NCBI GenBank assembly: GCA_964522665.1
Contig: CAZFVY010000014.1
Coordinates: forward strand, 1-64,000
DNA: 64,000 bases
Direction of reading: 5' to 3'
Source: CAZFVY01 sp964522665
Lineage (GTDB): Bacteria; Verrucomicrobiota; Verrucomicrobiia; Limisphaerales; CAZFVY01
Every line of letters starts with the position of its first letter. Position 1 is the stretch's first letter. Shown piece after piece: positions 45,124 to 57,700 of this stretch. Made by a program: the position numbers and the translations under genes. The notes under the pieces were generated by a model. The model made no database searches. It saw only the letters and a program-made list of their open reading frames with translations, and had not been told where the DNA came from.

Positions 45124-45153
45124 TTGCCTTTCGGGTCCTGACTGTGCTATAGC
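45124..45153 (+). promoter_or_regulatory. Candidate promoter of the FecR-TPR-barrel gene
   Basis: TTGCCT (45124-45129), 18-base spacer, TATAGC (45148-45153), 10 bases before the ATG at 45164, after a strong terminator. The gene therefore needs its own promoter here. No clear Shine-Dalgarno is present; a very short leader is implied. Confidence 0.45.
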
Positions 45154-45163
45154 CTGCATTTCA

Positions 45164-48100
45164 ATGAACCCAAAAACCCGCTACGGCGTCAGGAGCGGTT
45201 GGCGTCTCCTGAAATCCCTCTCCGTTGGTATCTGTTTGGCGCTTTCCGCTCGCCTTCAGGCCGAGCCGACCGCCGCTCCGCCTCGCTCCACGAACAGCGC
45301 GCTGCTGACGATTGAAGGAACCGTCGAAATCTCGAAAGCCGGCCAAACTAACTGGGTCGAAGGCCACGAGAACGACCCGCTGCTGATCGGTGACCGGGTG
45401 CAAACCAAGCCTCATTCGCGCGCGTCAATTCGCCTCTCGAATCTCAGCGTCTTGCGCCTCAATCAGCTGACGACCATCCAAATCCAGCCGCCCGACCAAT
45501 CGGGCGCGCCTCCGGTCCTCGCGCTTGGCTCGGGCGCGGCCTACTTTTTTAACCGCGGCAAGCCAACCGACCTGCCCTTCCGCACTCCCGTGGCTTCCGG
45601 GGCTATCCGCGGGACCGAATTCAATCTCGAAGTGGGTGAAAACGGCTACACGACCCTCACGCTGCTGGATGGCCAAGTCAACGTCAGCAACGCCGCCGGC
45701 GCAGTTGACCTCGCCAGTGGCGAACAAGCCACCGTTGCGGCCGGGCAGGCGCCCAAGAAGACCGCGGTCATCAACGCCGTCAATATCATTCAATGGAGTC
45801 TTTATTATCCCGCCGTCATCGACCCTGATGAGCTGGAACTTTCCGCGGACGAAAAGCAGGCGCTGGCGACTTCCCTCACCGCCTATCGGCAGGGGGATTT
45901 GCTTCGCGCGCTCGCTGAATACCCCGCCGGGCGGAACCCGGCGTCCAACGCTGACCGGATTTATCGAGCTGAACTTCTCCTTAGCGTCGGCCAAATTCAA
46001 GACGCCGAAGCCATCCTCAATGGCGTGGACGCGGCCTCGTCATTGGCGGGCGCTTTGCGCGAATTGGTGGCGGCGGTGAAGAATCAGACTTGGAACCGCG
46101 CCGCGCCGCCCGTGCTGGCCAGCGAATGGCTCGCCGAATCGTACTACCGGCAATCGCGTTCCCAATTGGAAGCCGCGCTCAAAGCGGCTCGGGCGGCCGT
46201 CGCGAAGTCCGCCAACTTTGGCTTTGGCTGGGAACGGGTGGCGGAATTGGAATTCAGTTTCGGGCGAACGGCGGAAGCGCAGTCGGCGGTGGAAAAGGGT
46301 CTGCGGTCGGCGCCGCGCAACGCCCAGGCCGCCAGTCTTAGAGGCTTTCTTCTCGCCGCGCAAAACCGGATTACCGAAGCGCTGGCCGCGTTCGAACAGG
46401 CCAAGGCGATCGACGGAGCCCTTGGTAACGCCTGGCTGGGCCGGGGCCTTTGTCGGATCCGTCAAGGACACGCGGAAGCAGGGCGGGAAGACCTGCAGGT
46501 CGCGGCCGTCCTCGAGCCGCAGCGCGCCCTCTTCCGCAGTTACCTCGGCAAGGCCTTCAGCAACGCGGGCGACGGCGCCCACGCCAGCCAGGAATTGGCG
46601 CTGGCGCGCAAGATGGACCCCAACGATCCCACCGCTTGGCTCTACGCGGCCCTGCTGGACGAGCAGCAGAATCGCGTCAACGAAGGCGTCGAAGACCTCG
46701 AAAAATCGAAGGAACTCAATGACAACCGCAGCGTGTTTCGCTCAAAGCTCCTGCTCGATCAGGATCGCGCCGTCCGCGGCGCCAACCTCGCGTCGATCTA
46801 CCGCGATGACGGCATGACCGACCTGAGCGTTCGCGAGGCCACGCGCGCGGTGAACAGCGACTATGCGAATTACTCGGCCCACCTTTTCCTGGCGAACAGT
46901 TACAATGAACTGCGGGATCCGCGACAGGTCAATCTGCGCTACGAAACTCCCTGGCTGAGCGAGTTGCTCCTGGCCAACCTGCTTTCGCCGGTGGGCGCCG
47001 GCGGCCTTTCGCAGCACGTTTCCGATCAAGAATATTCCAAGCTTTTTGAAAACGACCGGCTGCATGTCAGCTCCGGCTCGGAATACCTGAGCCACGGGGC
47101 CTGGTCGGAGAACGGCTCGCAGTACGGCACGTACGGCAATTTCAGCTATGCGTTCGACGTCGATTACCTGAGCGACCCCGGCCTCCGCCCGAACAACGAT
47201 ACCTATCAACTGGCCTGGTCGAGCAAATTCAAAGAGCAGATCACCCCGCAGGACACCCTGTTTCTGCAAACCGTCTATTCTGATTTCGCGGCCGGTGACG
47301 TGGCGCAGTATTATGATCAGTCCGCCGCCAGCCACACGCAAAGGGTCACGGAAACCCAAGAGCCGAATCTCTTTGTCGGACTGCACCACGAATGGACTCC
47401 CGGCGTGGACACGCTGTTGCTCGCGGGCCGCTTGAACGACCATTTTACCCGCGTCGATCCCGGCACGGTGGCCTACACGCTGGCGTTGCCCGGCGGCTAC
47501 CCGGGTTCGCGGCCGATGGGGATCGATTACGTCAGCGACCTCGACGCGTACACGGTGGAACTGCAGCAAATCTGGCAGAAATCCGCGCACACCGTGATCG
47601 CCGGCGCCCGTTTCCAGACCGGCACGGCGAACAATACCGGCGCCCTGCAGGAACCGCCCGACCCGAACAACCCGCTGCCGCTCATCGACACCAGCGGCAC
47701 CGCGACGCAATTCAAGAGCCAACTCGAGCGCCTCAGCGTTTACGCCTACGAGCAATGGCAAATCCTCGACCCGCTGCGCCTGACGCTCGGCGGCAGCTAC
47801 GACCGCCTCTTGTTCCCCCTGAACACCGACATCGCGCCGATCAGCGACCATGAGGCGATGAAGGATCAGTATTCGCCAAAGGCTGGCCTGATTTGGACGC
47901 CCGAGAAGGATACCCATATCCGGACCTATTACACCCGCTCCCTCGGCGGCGTGTTTTTCGATACCAGCGTTCGCCTGGAGCCGACTCAAGTGGCGGGCTT
48001 CAATCAGGCCTATCGCACGCTGATCCCGGAATCGGTCGCTGGCTTGGTGCCCGGCTCGCGCTTTGAAACCTGGGGCGCGGCGTTTGATCACAGCTTTCCG

Positions 48101-48685
48101 TCCCACACCTACCTCGGCGTCGAAGGCGCGTTTCTGAACTCGGTCGCGGAGCGGGAATTCGGCGTCTTCGGTTACAGTGGTCTGGGCTTCATCCCCGCCG
48201 AGCCAAGCAGCATGCCGGAACGGTTGGATTTCCACGAGAAATCGTTGACGATCACGCTGAATCAACTGGTCGCCAACGAGTGGTCGTTCGGCGCCGCCTA
48301 CACCTTGCGGCAAGCGGCGTTCCAGGACCAGTTCGGACAGGTTGCCGGGGGAGTTCTAAATCAGAACGAGCTATCGGCCCTCCAGCAGATTAACCTTTAC
48401 GCGATCTTCAACCATCATTCCGGGTTTTTCAGCGAACTCCAGTCGGTCTGGACGCGCCAAATGAACGAAGGCCAGAGTAACGAGAACATCGCCCCCGGCG
48501 CTCCCAGTCCCGACTTCTGGCAGGTGAACTTCTTTGTCGGGTATCGATTTCCGCGCCGTTTGGCCGAAATCCGCGTCGGCATTCTGGACGTGAACGACCG
48601 CGATTATCAACTCAACCCGATCACGCTTTACAACGAACTCCCGCGCGAACGCACCTACACCGCGAGCTTGAAGTTCAGTTTCTAA
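45164..48685 (+). CDS. FecR-TPR-outer-membrane-barrel fusion protein
   Basis: The 1,173-residue protein has a signal peptide (about 1-33), a FecR-like domain (about 45-200, GDRVQTKPHSRASIRL and SGAIRGTEFNLEV), TPR repeats (about 230-540, AEAILNGVD and LGNAWLGRGLCRIRQG), and a C-terminal half (about 600-1173) of amphipathic beta-strands ending in SLKFSF, which suits a TonB-type outer-membrane beta-barrel (terminal Phe). In usual systems these functions are on separate proteins. Surface glycan or siderophore sensing is possible; no TonB box is recognised, so the role is unknown. Confidence 0.85.
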   Translation: MNPKTRYGVRSGWRLLKSLSVGICLALSARLQAEPTAAPPRSTNSALLTIEGTVEISKAGQTNWVEGHENDPLLIGDRVQTKPHSRASIRLSNLSVLRLNQLTTIQIQPPDQSGAPPVLALGSGAAYFFNRGKPTDLPFRTPVASGAIRGTEFNLEVGENGYTTLTLLDGQVNVSNAAGAVDLASGEQATVAAGQAPKKTAVINAVNIIQWSLYYPAVIDPDELELSADEKQALATSLTAYRQGDLLRALAEYPAGRNPASNADRIYRAELLLSVGQIQDAEAILNGVDAASSLAGALRELVAAVKNQTWNRAAPPVLASEWLAESYYRQSRSQLEAALKAARAAVAKSANFGFGWERVAELEFSFGRTAEAQSAVEKGLRSAPRNAQAASLRGFLLAAQNRITEALAAFEQAKAIDGALGNAWLGRGLCRIRQGHAEAGREDLQVAAVLEPQRALFRSYLGKAFSNAGDGAHASQELALARKMDPNDPTAWLYAALLDEQQNRVNEGVEDLEKSKELNDNRSVFRSKLLLDQDRAVRGANLASIYRDDGMTDLSVREATRAVNSDYANYSAHLFLANSYNELRDPRQVNLRYETPWLSELLLANLLSPVGAGGLSQHVSDQEYSKLFENDRLHVSSGSEYLSHGAWSENGSQYGTYGNFSYAFDVDYLSDPGLRPNNDTYQLAWSSKFKEQITPQDTLFLQTVYSDFAAGDVAQYYDQSAASHTQRVTETQEPNLFVGLHHEWTPGVDTLLLAGRLNDHFTRVDPGTVAYTLALPGGYPGSRPMGIDYVSDLDAYTVELQQIWQKSAHTVIAGARFQTGTANNTGALQEPPDPNNPLPLIDTSGTATQFKSQLERLSVYAYEQWQILDPLRLTLGGSYDRLLFPLNTDIAPISDHEAMKDQYSPKAGLIWTPEKDTHIRTYYTRSLGGVFFDTSVRLEPTQVAGFNQAYRTLIPESVAGLVPGSRFETWGAAFDHSFPSHTYLGVEGAFLNSVAEREFGVFGYSGLGFIPAEPSSMPERLDFHEKSLTITLNQLVANEWSFGAAYTLRQAAFQDQFGQVAGGVLNQNELSALQQINLYAIFNHHSGFFSELQSVWTRQMNEGQSNENIAPGAPSPDFWQVNFFVGYRFPRRLAEIRVGILDVNDRDYQLNPITLYNELPRERTYTASLKFSF

Positions 48686-48743
48686 ACGGGGACTCAGGCC
48701 AGATCCCCGACCAACGACGAAAATCCCATTGCGCCGCCCGAGC

Positions 48744-51700
48744 CTACGGCGCCACGAGGATGCGATAGAATCGGAAGCTGTTCGTGCCGGGTTGTGGGTC
48801 CAGGAAGGAGAGGTTCGTGCCGCTGAGGAAGCCGGCGCCGATGGCGGTCCAAGTCTTCAGATCGGCCGAGCTTTGGATCGTCAGGTTCTGGCCGGGCGAG
48901 CCTTGAATGGCGAGTTGGTATTGGCCATTGCCTTGCAGCGTGGCCGAAAGCAACTGCAGCGGCACGGCGGGCGCTAGCCGGTAGAAGCGGTGGGCCAAAT
49001 TCGTCCCGGGAGCATCGACATAATCAGCGGCGCCGGTCGTCAGCACGAAGTTCGTCAGTCCGACCCAATTGGTCAGCGTCGTCGAAGCCTGCAATTGCAC
49101 GGTCTGGCCCACCGGACCGGTGAGGTGCAGGGCAAAAGCCCCGTTGGCGGAGAGCGCCCCAGCGGTCAATTGGATCGTCTGAACCGGAACCACCACCAAA
49201 GTCGCCTCGTCGCTCAAGATCGAGCTGGCAGGATTCGTAACCAAGACCTGGTATTTCCCTTCGTCGGTCGATTTCAGATTGGTCAACGTTAGCGTCGAGT
49301 TGGTGGCGCCGGAGATATTGAAGCCGTTACGGGTCCACTGATAAGTCAGCGGGGCAGCGCCGACGGCTGAAACGTTGAAATTCGCCGTGCCACCAACCGG
49401 GGCGGAGACGCCCTGCGGCGGGGACAGGATGGACGGCGCCGTGGCTTGACTCAGGAACGCGAGATCGCTGGTCGCGGCGCCAGCGGGATTGCTGACAATC
49501 ACATTGTAAGCGCCGGCTAGCGCCGTGGTTACATTGGTGAGCGTCAGCGAGCTGTTCGTGGCGCCCTCAATGGCGACGCTGTTGAAGAGCCATTGATAAT
49601 TCAGGTTTGCGCCAATGGCGACGACCGTGAAGGTGGCGTTGGCTCCGACCGTCAGTGGTACGCTGGCCGGTTGCTGGGTGATGGTCACCGAGACATTGAC
49701 CGCAAGGTTGGCGGCGGCGCTGAGGGTCGAGCCGATCGCGTTATTCACAGCCACCTGATACGTGCCCGCGTTCGAGGCTTGGGCGTTGGGAATCCGATAC
49801 GTCGCGCTGGTGGCGCCCGGGATGTCGGAGCCGTTGAACCGCCACTGATAACCCAACGAGCCGGAGCCGAAGGCCGTCACGCTGAAAATAACGGTGCCGC
49901 CCCCGCCCGTCGATTGGCTTTGAGGTTGCACGACGATCGAGGGCGCGGCGTTCAAGGCCAGGTCGGCCGGGTCGCTGAGTACGTTGCCCGAGCCGTTGCT
50001 CACCAAAACCGTATAGATTCCCGCTGCGGAAACTTGCGCGTTGCTCAAGGTCAAGTTTGAGCCAACCGCGTTGGCAATATCGACGCCGTTGTAACGCCAT
50101 TGATAGCCGAGGTTGTTCCCGGTGGCCGTAACGCTGAAGGTCACGTTGGTTCCGACAACCAGAATCTGGTTCGTCGGTTGTTGGGTGATGACGATCGGCG
50201 TGTTGACCGTCAAGCTTGCGGGCGCGCTCACGACCGATCCGGCGCCGTTCGTTACCTGGACCGAGTAACTCCCGGCCGCGGAGGCTTGAACGTTATTGAG
50301 CGTGAGGGTCGCGGCGGTATCGCCGGTCAAATCCGCGCCATTCAATCGCCATTGATAGGCCAACGGCGGGCTGCCGCTGGCGATGACGGAGAAGCTCGCC
50401 GTACCGCCCGCGGCCACCGTTTGATTCTTCGGTGGCGTGAGAATCGTGATCGCCGAGTTCACCGCCAGCACGGCGGGGTCGCTCACCACCGAGGCGGCGT
50501 CATTTTCCACCACCACGGTGTAAGTGCCCGCGTCGGCGACGCTCGTATTGGTCAGCGTCAACGTGGCGCTGATTTGGTTGGCCAGGGCGATCCCGTTTCG
50601 CCGCCACTGATAACTCAGCCCGGTGCCGGTCGCGGTGACGCGCAAGGTCGCGCTGCCGCCCAGAGTCAGGGACTGGCTCGGCTGCGGCTGTTGGGTGATC
50701 GTAATCGCGCTGTTAACCGTCAAGGTCGCGGCCGGACTGGTCACCGGGCCGGCGCCGTTCGCGACCACGACTTGATATTGCCCGGCCTCCGCGGGTTGGA
50801 CGTTGGTCAACGTCAGCGAATCGCCGGTCGCTCCCAAAACGTCCGTCCCGTTAAACTGCCACTGGTAGGTCAACGGAGCCGTACCCAAGGCGACGACATT
50901 GAATACGATCGTGTCACCCGCGTTCGCCGTCTGATCCTGCGGCGCGGACACAATCGTGATCGCCGTGCTCACGCTCAAATTCGCCTTGGCGCTGACCACC
51001 GAGGCGACGGCATTGCCGACGACCACCGTGTAATCGCCCGCCGCCGTCGCCTGGACATTGTTCAATTGCAGGGTCGCATTCGTCGCGCCCAAAAGATTTA
51101 CGCCGTTCAAGCGCCATTGATAAGTCAACGGGCTGCTGCTGCTGGCGGTAACCGAGAAAGTCACGCTGCCCCCGATCGGCAACGGGTTGTTGGGGTTCGG
51201 TTGTGACGTGATCGCCGGCGGCGCGCTGATGCTCAAAACCGCGGGCGTGCTGGTCACCGAGTTGGCCACGTTGGTAATGACGACCGTGTAACTCCCGGCG
51301 TTGGCGCCCGAAACATTGGGCAGGATGAGCGTTGAATTGGTCGCGCCCGCCAGCGGGACTCCACCCAGATTCCATTGGTAGCCGAGCGGTTCCGTGCCGC
51401 TGGCAGCGACGCTCAAGGTCACCGTGCTGCCGACCGCGGATGACTGGTTTTGCGGCTCGGCCGTAATCGTGAGTGGCGCGCCGACCGTTACCGTCGCCAC
51501 CTGGCTGGTGACGGCCCCGGCGAAATTGGCCACGGCGACGGTGTAATTGCCGCCCGAACCGACCCCAACGTTGGCCACGTTCAACGTCGCGTTGGTCGCG
51601 CCGGCCAGCTGCAAACCATTACGGCTCCACTGATAAGCCAAGAGCGCGGGCGCCGCCACGTTGGTCGCCGTAACCGTCAACGTCACATTTTGCCCAGCCA

Positions 51701-54700
51701 AAACGGCCCCACCGGACGGTTGCTTGGTGATCGACGCGACGCGACCGAGGTTATAATTCAGGGTCACATGGCCTTTGGCGCCGTTCTCGCCGTCCACCAC
51801 GATGAAATAGGTCGTCCCGGCCAACGCAGTCAGGGAAACGACGCTGCCTTTTCCGTCCGCGGCGCTATGCGCGTCGGCGCCCTGCAATACCAAGCTGGCA
51901 AAGTCGGCTCCTGATCCGGTGAACACCGCAAGCAAGGTTTTGAAATCGCTGCCTTTGGTATCCAACTGGAGCACGCCGTTCGTTTGCGCCTGATACAAGA
52001 ACCAGGAGGGCGCCCCGCCGGACACGGACCAGGGATTTGGCTCACCGGGTTGGGGCGTGCCGTTGAAGGTCGTGAACACCTGGGCTCCAGAGTAACCGCG
52101 CGCCACGGCCGAGGAACCGGCTTGCGGCTGGATCGGCGTGATCTTGACGGGGAAACTCGCCAGAGCCAGCCCACTCGGACCGACCAAACCGGCCAGGTCG
52201 CTGAATTTGTCCTCGCTGGCGCCCGTATCGTTCGAGTCATTGATCTGCAGGTTGGCCGGCACGCTATCGACGAAGTTGGCGCCCGAAGTCACGCGGACGG
52301 TATAGGGTCCCGCGTTGAGCGCCGAAACGGAGTTTAGAACCAGATTTGAACTGGTTTCGCCGTTCAACGCCGTTCCGTTATAGGACCATTGAAACGTCAC
52401 GCCCGCTGGCGCCGCCGCCACGTTAAAAGTGACCGTGCCGCCCGTCGCCGAGGTCTGGTCCACCGGAGCGCTCAGGATTTGCGGAAGTATCTGCGCCGTC
52501 TGGTTGAAGTTGAACGTCACGACGATGTGCCCGACCGAAGCGGCCGACGCGCCGTCGATCGCGACGTGATAGACCGTGCCGGCCACCGCGTTGAATTGCA
52601 CCTGGCTGGCGACTTCCCCGCCGAAATCGTCATCGCTCGCCACGGCGGTGAGACTGTTTACGGCGGAGCCGGTATAGACCGCCAAAACGGTGTCAAAGCT
52701 GCTGCCGGCGGTATCGAAAGTCATGATCCCGTTGGCTGGCGCCTGCCAGGCGAACCAGACCGAATGCCCGCCGGTCGCGCCCGCGTGATTCGGTTCGCCC
52801 AGCTCCTTCGTCGCCAGCGTGTTCGTGCCGCCATCAAAACTGCCCGTCGTGGCGGCGCTGGTCGCGCTCGCCGCAAAGTTATCCGCCAGACTCAACGCCG
52901 GGAGATTAAGGCCCAGCGTCGCGTTCGCGCTGGCCAACGTACCAACCGAATTGATCACCAGGACACTGTAATCGCCCGAGGCGCTGGGCTGCGCCCCGTT
53001 GATCGTCAGCGTCGGATTCGTCTCGCCGATCAGGAGAGCGCCGTTCCGACGCCATTGATAACTCAGCGGCGCCGTGCCGGTCGCCGCGACGCTAAAGATC
53101 ACGTTCGCTCCCGCCGCGACCGTTTGCCCGACGGGCTGGGTTTGAATCGCCGGCGGCACGCTCACCGTCAAGATCGCCGGCGGCGCGCTGGTCACCGATC
53201 CACCCGCGTTGCTTACCACGACCACGTAGGGACCGGCCTGCGCGTTCTGCACATTGTTCAGCGTCAGGGTAGCGTTGGTCGCGCCGCCCAAGGCGGCGCC
53301 ATTGAAGCTCCATTGATAGCTCAACGGGGCCGTTCCATTGGCGACTACCCCGAGGTTCACCGTGGCCCCGACGGCGGCGGTTTGGCTTTGCGGCTGGGCG
53401 GTGATCACCGGTGGCACATTGACCGTCAACTGCGCGTCGGGGCTCTTGACCGACCCCACCAAATTGCTCACGACGACCGAGTAGGGTCCGACGTCGGTCG
53501 GCTGCGCGGCGTTGACCGTGTAGCTCGCGTTGGTGGCGCCGGGCAGATTGACGCCAAAGAAGCGCCACTGATAACCGAGCGGCGCGCTGCCGGCCGCCAC
53601 CACCGTAAAGGTCGCGTTGGCGCCCGCCGTGACCGTCTGCGGGCCGGGCGGCGTCGTGATCGTTACCGGCGTGCTAATCGTCAGGTTCCCCGCCGTGCTC
53701 GTCACGGTCCCCGCCGGATTGCTCACGACCACGGTATAAGCTCCGACCTGAGCGCTCTGCACATTGTTTAGCGTCAGCGTCGAGTTCGTCGCGCCGTTGA
53801 GGTTCGCGGCCCCAAAGCGCCACTGATAGCTGAGGGGATCACTGCCATTGGCGACCACGCTGAAAATGGCGTTGGCCCCGGCGATGGCCGCCACGTCCGA
53901 CGGCGCCCGCGCGATCGTCGGCGGGACATTGACCGTCAATTGGGCGGCGGCGCTGACCACGGAACCGGCCACGTTCGTGACAATGACGGAATAGAGGCCC
54001 GCGTTCGTCGGTTGGACGCCGGCGAAACTTATGCTGGCATTGGTCGCCCCGGGCACTTTGTTACCATTGAATAACCATTGAAAGCTTAGGGGTGCGGTAC
54101 CCGTCGCCGTCACGGTGAAGCTGGCCGGACTGCCCTGGTTGGTGCTCACGTTCTGGGGCTGGCCCGTGATGCCAGGCCTCGTGTTGACCGTCAGAATCGC
54201 CGGTTGACTATTCGTGCTCCCGGCCACGTTCGCGACGGTCACCAAGTATGTTCCCTGCATCGTCGCGACGATATTGGAGAGGGTGAGGATCGAATTGGTC
54301 GCTCCTTGAATCGCCCCCCCGTTGAACTGCCATTGGTAGGTCAGGGGCTGGGTGCCGCTGGCCGTTACGGAGAATTTCGCCGTCGTCGCCCCGACCACGG
54401 ACGACTTGGTCTTGGGCTGCTTGGTGATCGAGGGCGGGACGTTGACGGCCAAAGTGGCGTTGCTGCTGGATAACGAACCGGCGGCGTTGCCCACCACCAC
54501 CTGATAGCTCCCCGCGTCAGTCGCCTGCACGCTCGTCAGCGAGATTGTCGCGTTGGTCTGACCGGCAAGCGAGGTCCCATTGAACAGCCACTGGAACGTA
54601 ATCGGCGCCGAGCCGGTGGCCGTGACGCTGAAGCTGGCCGGCGAACCGACGAGGTTCGTTCGGCTCTGGGGCTGAGCGGTGATCGTCACCGGCAAATTGA

Positions 54701-57700
54701 TGACCAACGTGGCGTTATCGCTGGTCACCTGTCCGCCGGCGTTGGTCACTACCACGCTATAAATGCCCGCCTGGCTGGCCAGCAAGTTTGTCAAAGTCAA
54801 CGTGGCGTTCGTCGCTCCAGAGAGCGGGTTCGCGCCGAACAGCCACTGATACGCCAGCGGTTCAGAACCGTTCGCCGTCACGCTGAAAGCGGCCGTGCCA
54901 CCCACCTGGAGCGTCAAACCTTGCGGCTGTTTGGTGATGCTGGGCGGGGTGACGACCTTCAGTGTGGCCGGCCCGCTCACCACGGCGCCGACGACGTTGC
55001 TCACGACCACCGAGTAAGATCCGGCATCGGTCGGACGGGCGCTCGGGATGTTGAACGTGGCTGCGTTCGCTCCGGGGAGCAAGGCGCCGTTAAACAACCA
55101 TTGGTAACCGATCGGAGCCGTGCCGGTAGCGACGACGGTGAAACTCACTGGCGCGCTGGCCAGCGCCACTTGATTGGTCGGCGGCGTGGTGATCGTCACC
55201 GGCACGTTCACGACCAGGTTCGCGATGTCGCTGGTGACCGAACCAGCCACGTTGGTGATCGTCACGGTGTATTGTCCCGCCTGATTGGTCGTTACGTTGT
55301 TCAGCGCCAACTGCGGAGCGGTCGCGCCGGAAATGGGGGTCTGATTGCGAAACCACTGATAACCGAGCGGCGGCGTGCCGGTGACGATGACCTGGAAATT
55401 GACGTTGTCGCCGATCAAGTTGGTCTGGCTCTTGGGTTGCAGCGTGATCGCCGGCGGCACATTGACGTCCATTTTGACCGGCCCGCCCGTGGCGCTTCCG
55501 GCGACGTTCGTCACGGTGACTTGATAGCTGCCCGCGTTGGCCGCCTGAACGTGATCGAAGCTCAAGACCGCGTTGGTCGCGCCGTTCACGGCCGCGCCAT
55601 TCTGCGTCCATTGATAGCTCAACGGTTGCGTGCCTGTCGCGGCGACGCTCAACGCCACCGGCGCGCCCGCGACGACGGTAAGGTCCTGGGAAATGGAAGT
55701 AATCGCGGGCGGGATATTCAGCGTCAAGGTCGCCGCGGCGCTCGTCACGGCGCCAACGACATTGCTCACGCTGACCGCGTAACTCCCGGCGTTGGCCGCC
55801 TGGACAGTGCCAATCGTGAAGGTGGGCGAGGTCGCCCCCGGCAACGGAGCGCCATTGAAGAGCCACTGAAAAGTAAGCGGCGCGGTGCCAGCGGCCGTGA
55901 CGCTAAAGCTGGCGGCGCCGCCCAGATTGACCACCTGATTCGTCGGCTGGCCGGTCAGGGTGATCGGCACATTGACCACCAGATTGGCCGCGGCGCTCGT
56001 AATCGTCCCGGCCACGTTGGTCACCGTCACGGTGTAGGCGCCCGCGTCGGTGGTCTTCACAGCGTTCAACGTCAAGGCCGGACCGGTGGCGCCATCAAGG
56101 CTCACGCCGGCGTGTTGCCACTGAAAGCTGAGCGGCGCGGTCCCGGACGCGGTGACGCTGAAGGTCGCGCTGGATCCAGCCGTCACCGTCAGGTCTTTGG
56201 GCGCCTGACTAATCGCCGGCGGCACATTCACCGTCAAGTTGGCGGGCGAACTCGTCACCGCCCCAACCACGTTGCTAACCACGACTGAGTAAGCGCCGGC
56301 GTCCGACGCCTGCGCGTTGTTCAAGGCCAGCGTCGGCGCGTTCGCCGCGGAAACTGGCGCCCCGTTCTTCAACCATTGAAAACTCAAGGGATCGGTTCCC
56401 GTCGCCGTCACGGCGAAGCTGGCGTTGCCGCCGGCGTTGATGGTCACATCTTTTGGTTGAGCCGTGATGGCAACCGGCACGTTGACCAACAAATTGGCGC
56501 TGGCGCTGGTGAGCGAGCCAGCGGGATTGGTAACGATGACTTGATAGGCGCCACGATCGGTCGTTTGAACGCTCGGAAGCGTGAGGGTCTGATTCGTCGC
56601 GCCGGGAATGTTGGCGCCGTTGAATTGCCATTGGTAGGTCAACGGGGCCGTCCCACTCGCGCCCACGCTAAACGTCGCGGCGCCGCCCAGCGTGACCGTC
56701 TGATTGGCGGGCTGCGTACCAATGCTTACCGGAACATTCACGGTGAGATTCGCCGAGGAGCTGCTGATCGTCCCCGCCGGATTCGTGATCAGTACCTGAT
56801 AGGATCCCGCGTCCGAGGTCTGCGCGCTGTTGATCGTGAAGGTAGAGCTCGTGGCGCCAGGGACGTTGGCCCCCTTGAACTGCCACTGAAAACTTAAGGG
56901 CGCCGTGCCCGAGGCGCTGACATTGAACGTCGCTGCCGTCCCAGCGGTGACCGTCGCGTCCTTGGGCTGACTGGAAATCGTGACGGGTGCGTTGACCGTC
57001 AAGGTCGCCGCGCTGCTCGTGAGCGAGCCGGCCGGGTTCGTGATGACGACTTGATAGGCGCCGGCGTCAGTCGTTTGCGGGCTGTTAATAACGAAATTAG
57101 CGCTCGTCGCGTTGGGAATATTCGCGCCATTGAACTGCCACTGGTAGGTCAACGGCGCCGTCCCGCTCGCGACCACCGCAAAGCTCGCGGCGGCGCCGAC
57201 CACAACGGTCTGGTTGGTGGGCGCGAGGGAGATCGTAACCGGGACATTGACAATCAAATTGGCGGACGAACTGGTGACCGTGCCCGCGGGATTCGTGATG
57301 ACCACCTGGTAGGGACCGGCGTTGACGGGCTGCGCGTTGTTGATCGTGAACGTCGGACCGTTCGCGCCGGGAACATTAACGTTGTTCAACCGCCACTGAT
57401 AGGCCAACGGCTCGGTGCCCGCCGCCGCCACGCTAAGCGTCGCCACGGTACCAGCGGTGACCGTCTGATCTTTGGGCTGGCTGGTGATGTTCACCGGCAC
57501 ATTGACCGTCAAAGTAGCCGTCTGGCTGGTGAGGTTTCCGGCCGGATTGGTGACCACCACCTGGTAACCGCCGGCATCCGAAGTCTGGGCGCCGTTAATC
57601 GTCAAGGTCGGACCGTTGGCCCCCGGCAGATTCGCTCCATTCCGCTGCCATTGGTAGGTGAGCGGCGTCGAACCGGTGGCCGCGACGCTGAAGGTGGCGA

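Noticed and set aside
52389..53771. Long plus-strand frame (460 codons) opposite the giant gene
   Set aside because: Its regular Arg/Gly/Asp-rich pattern mirrors the repeating codons of the Ig array; it is a shadow.
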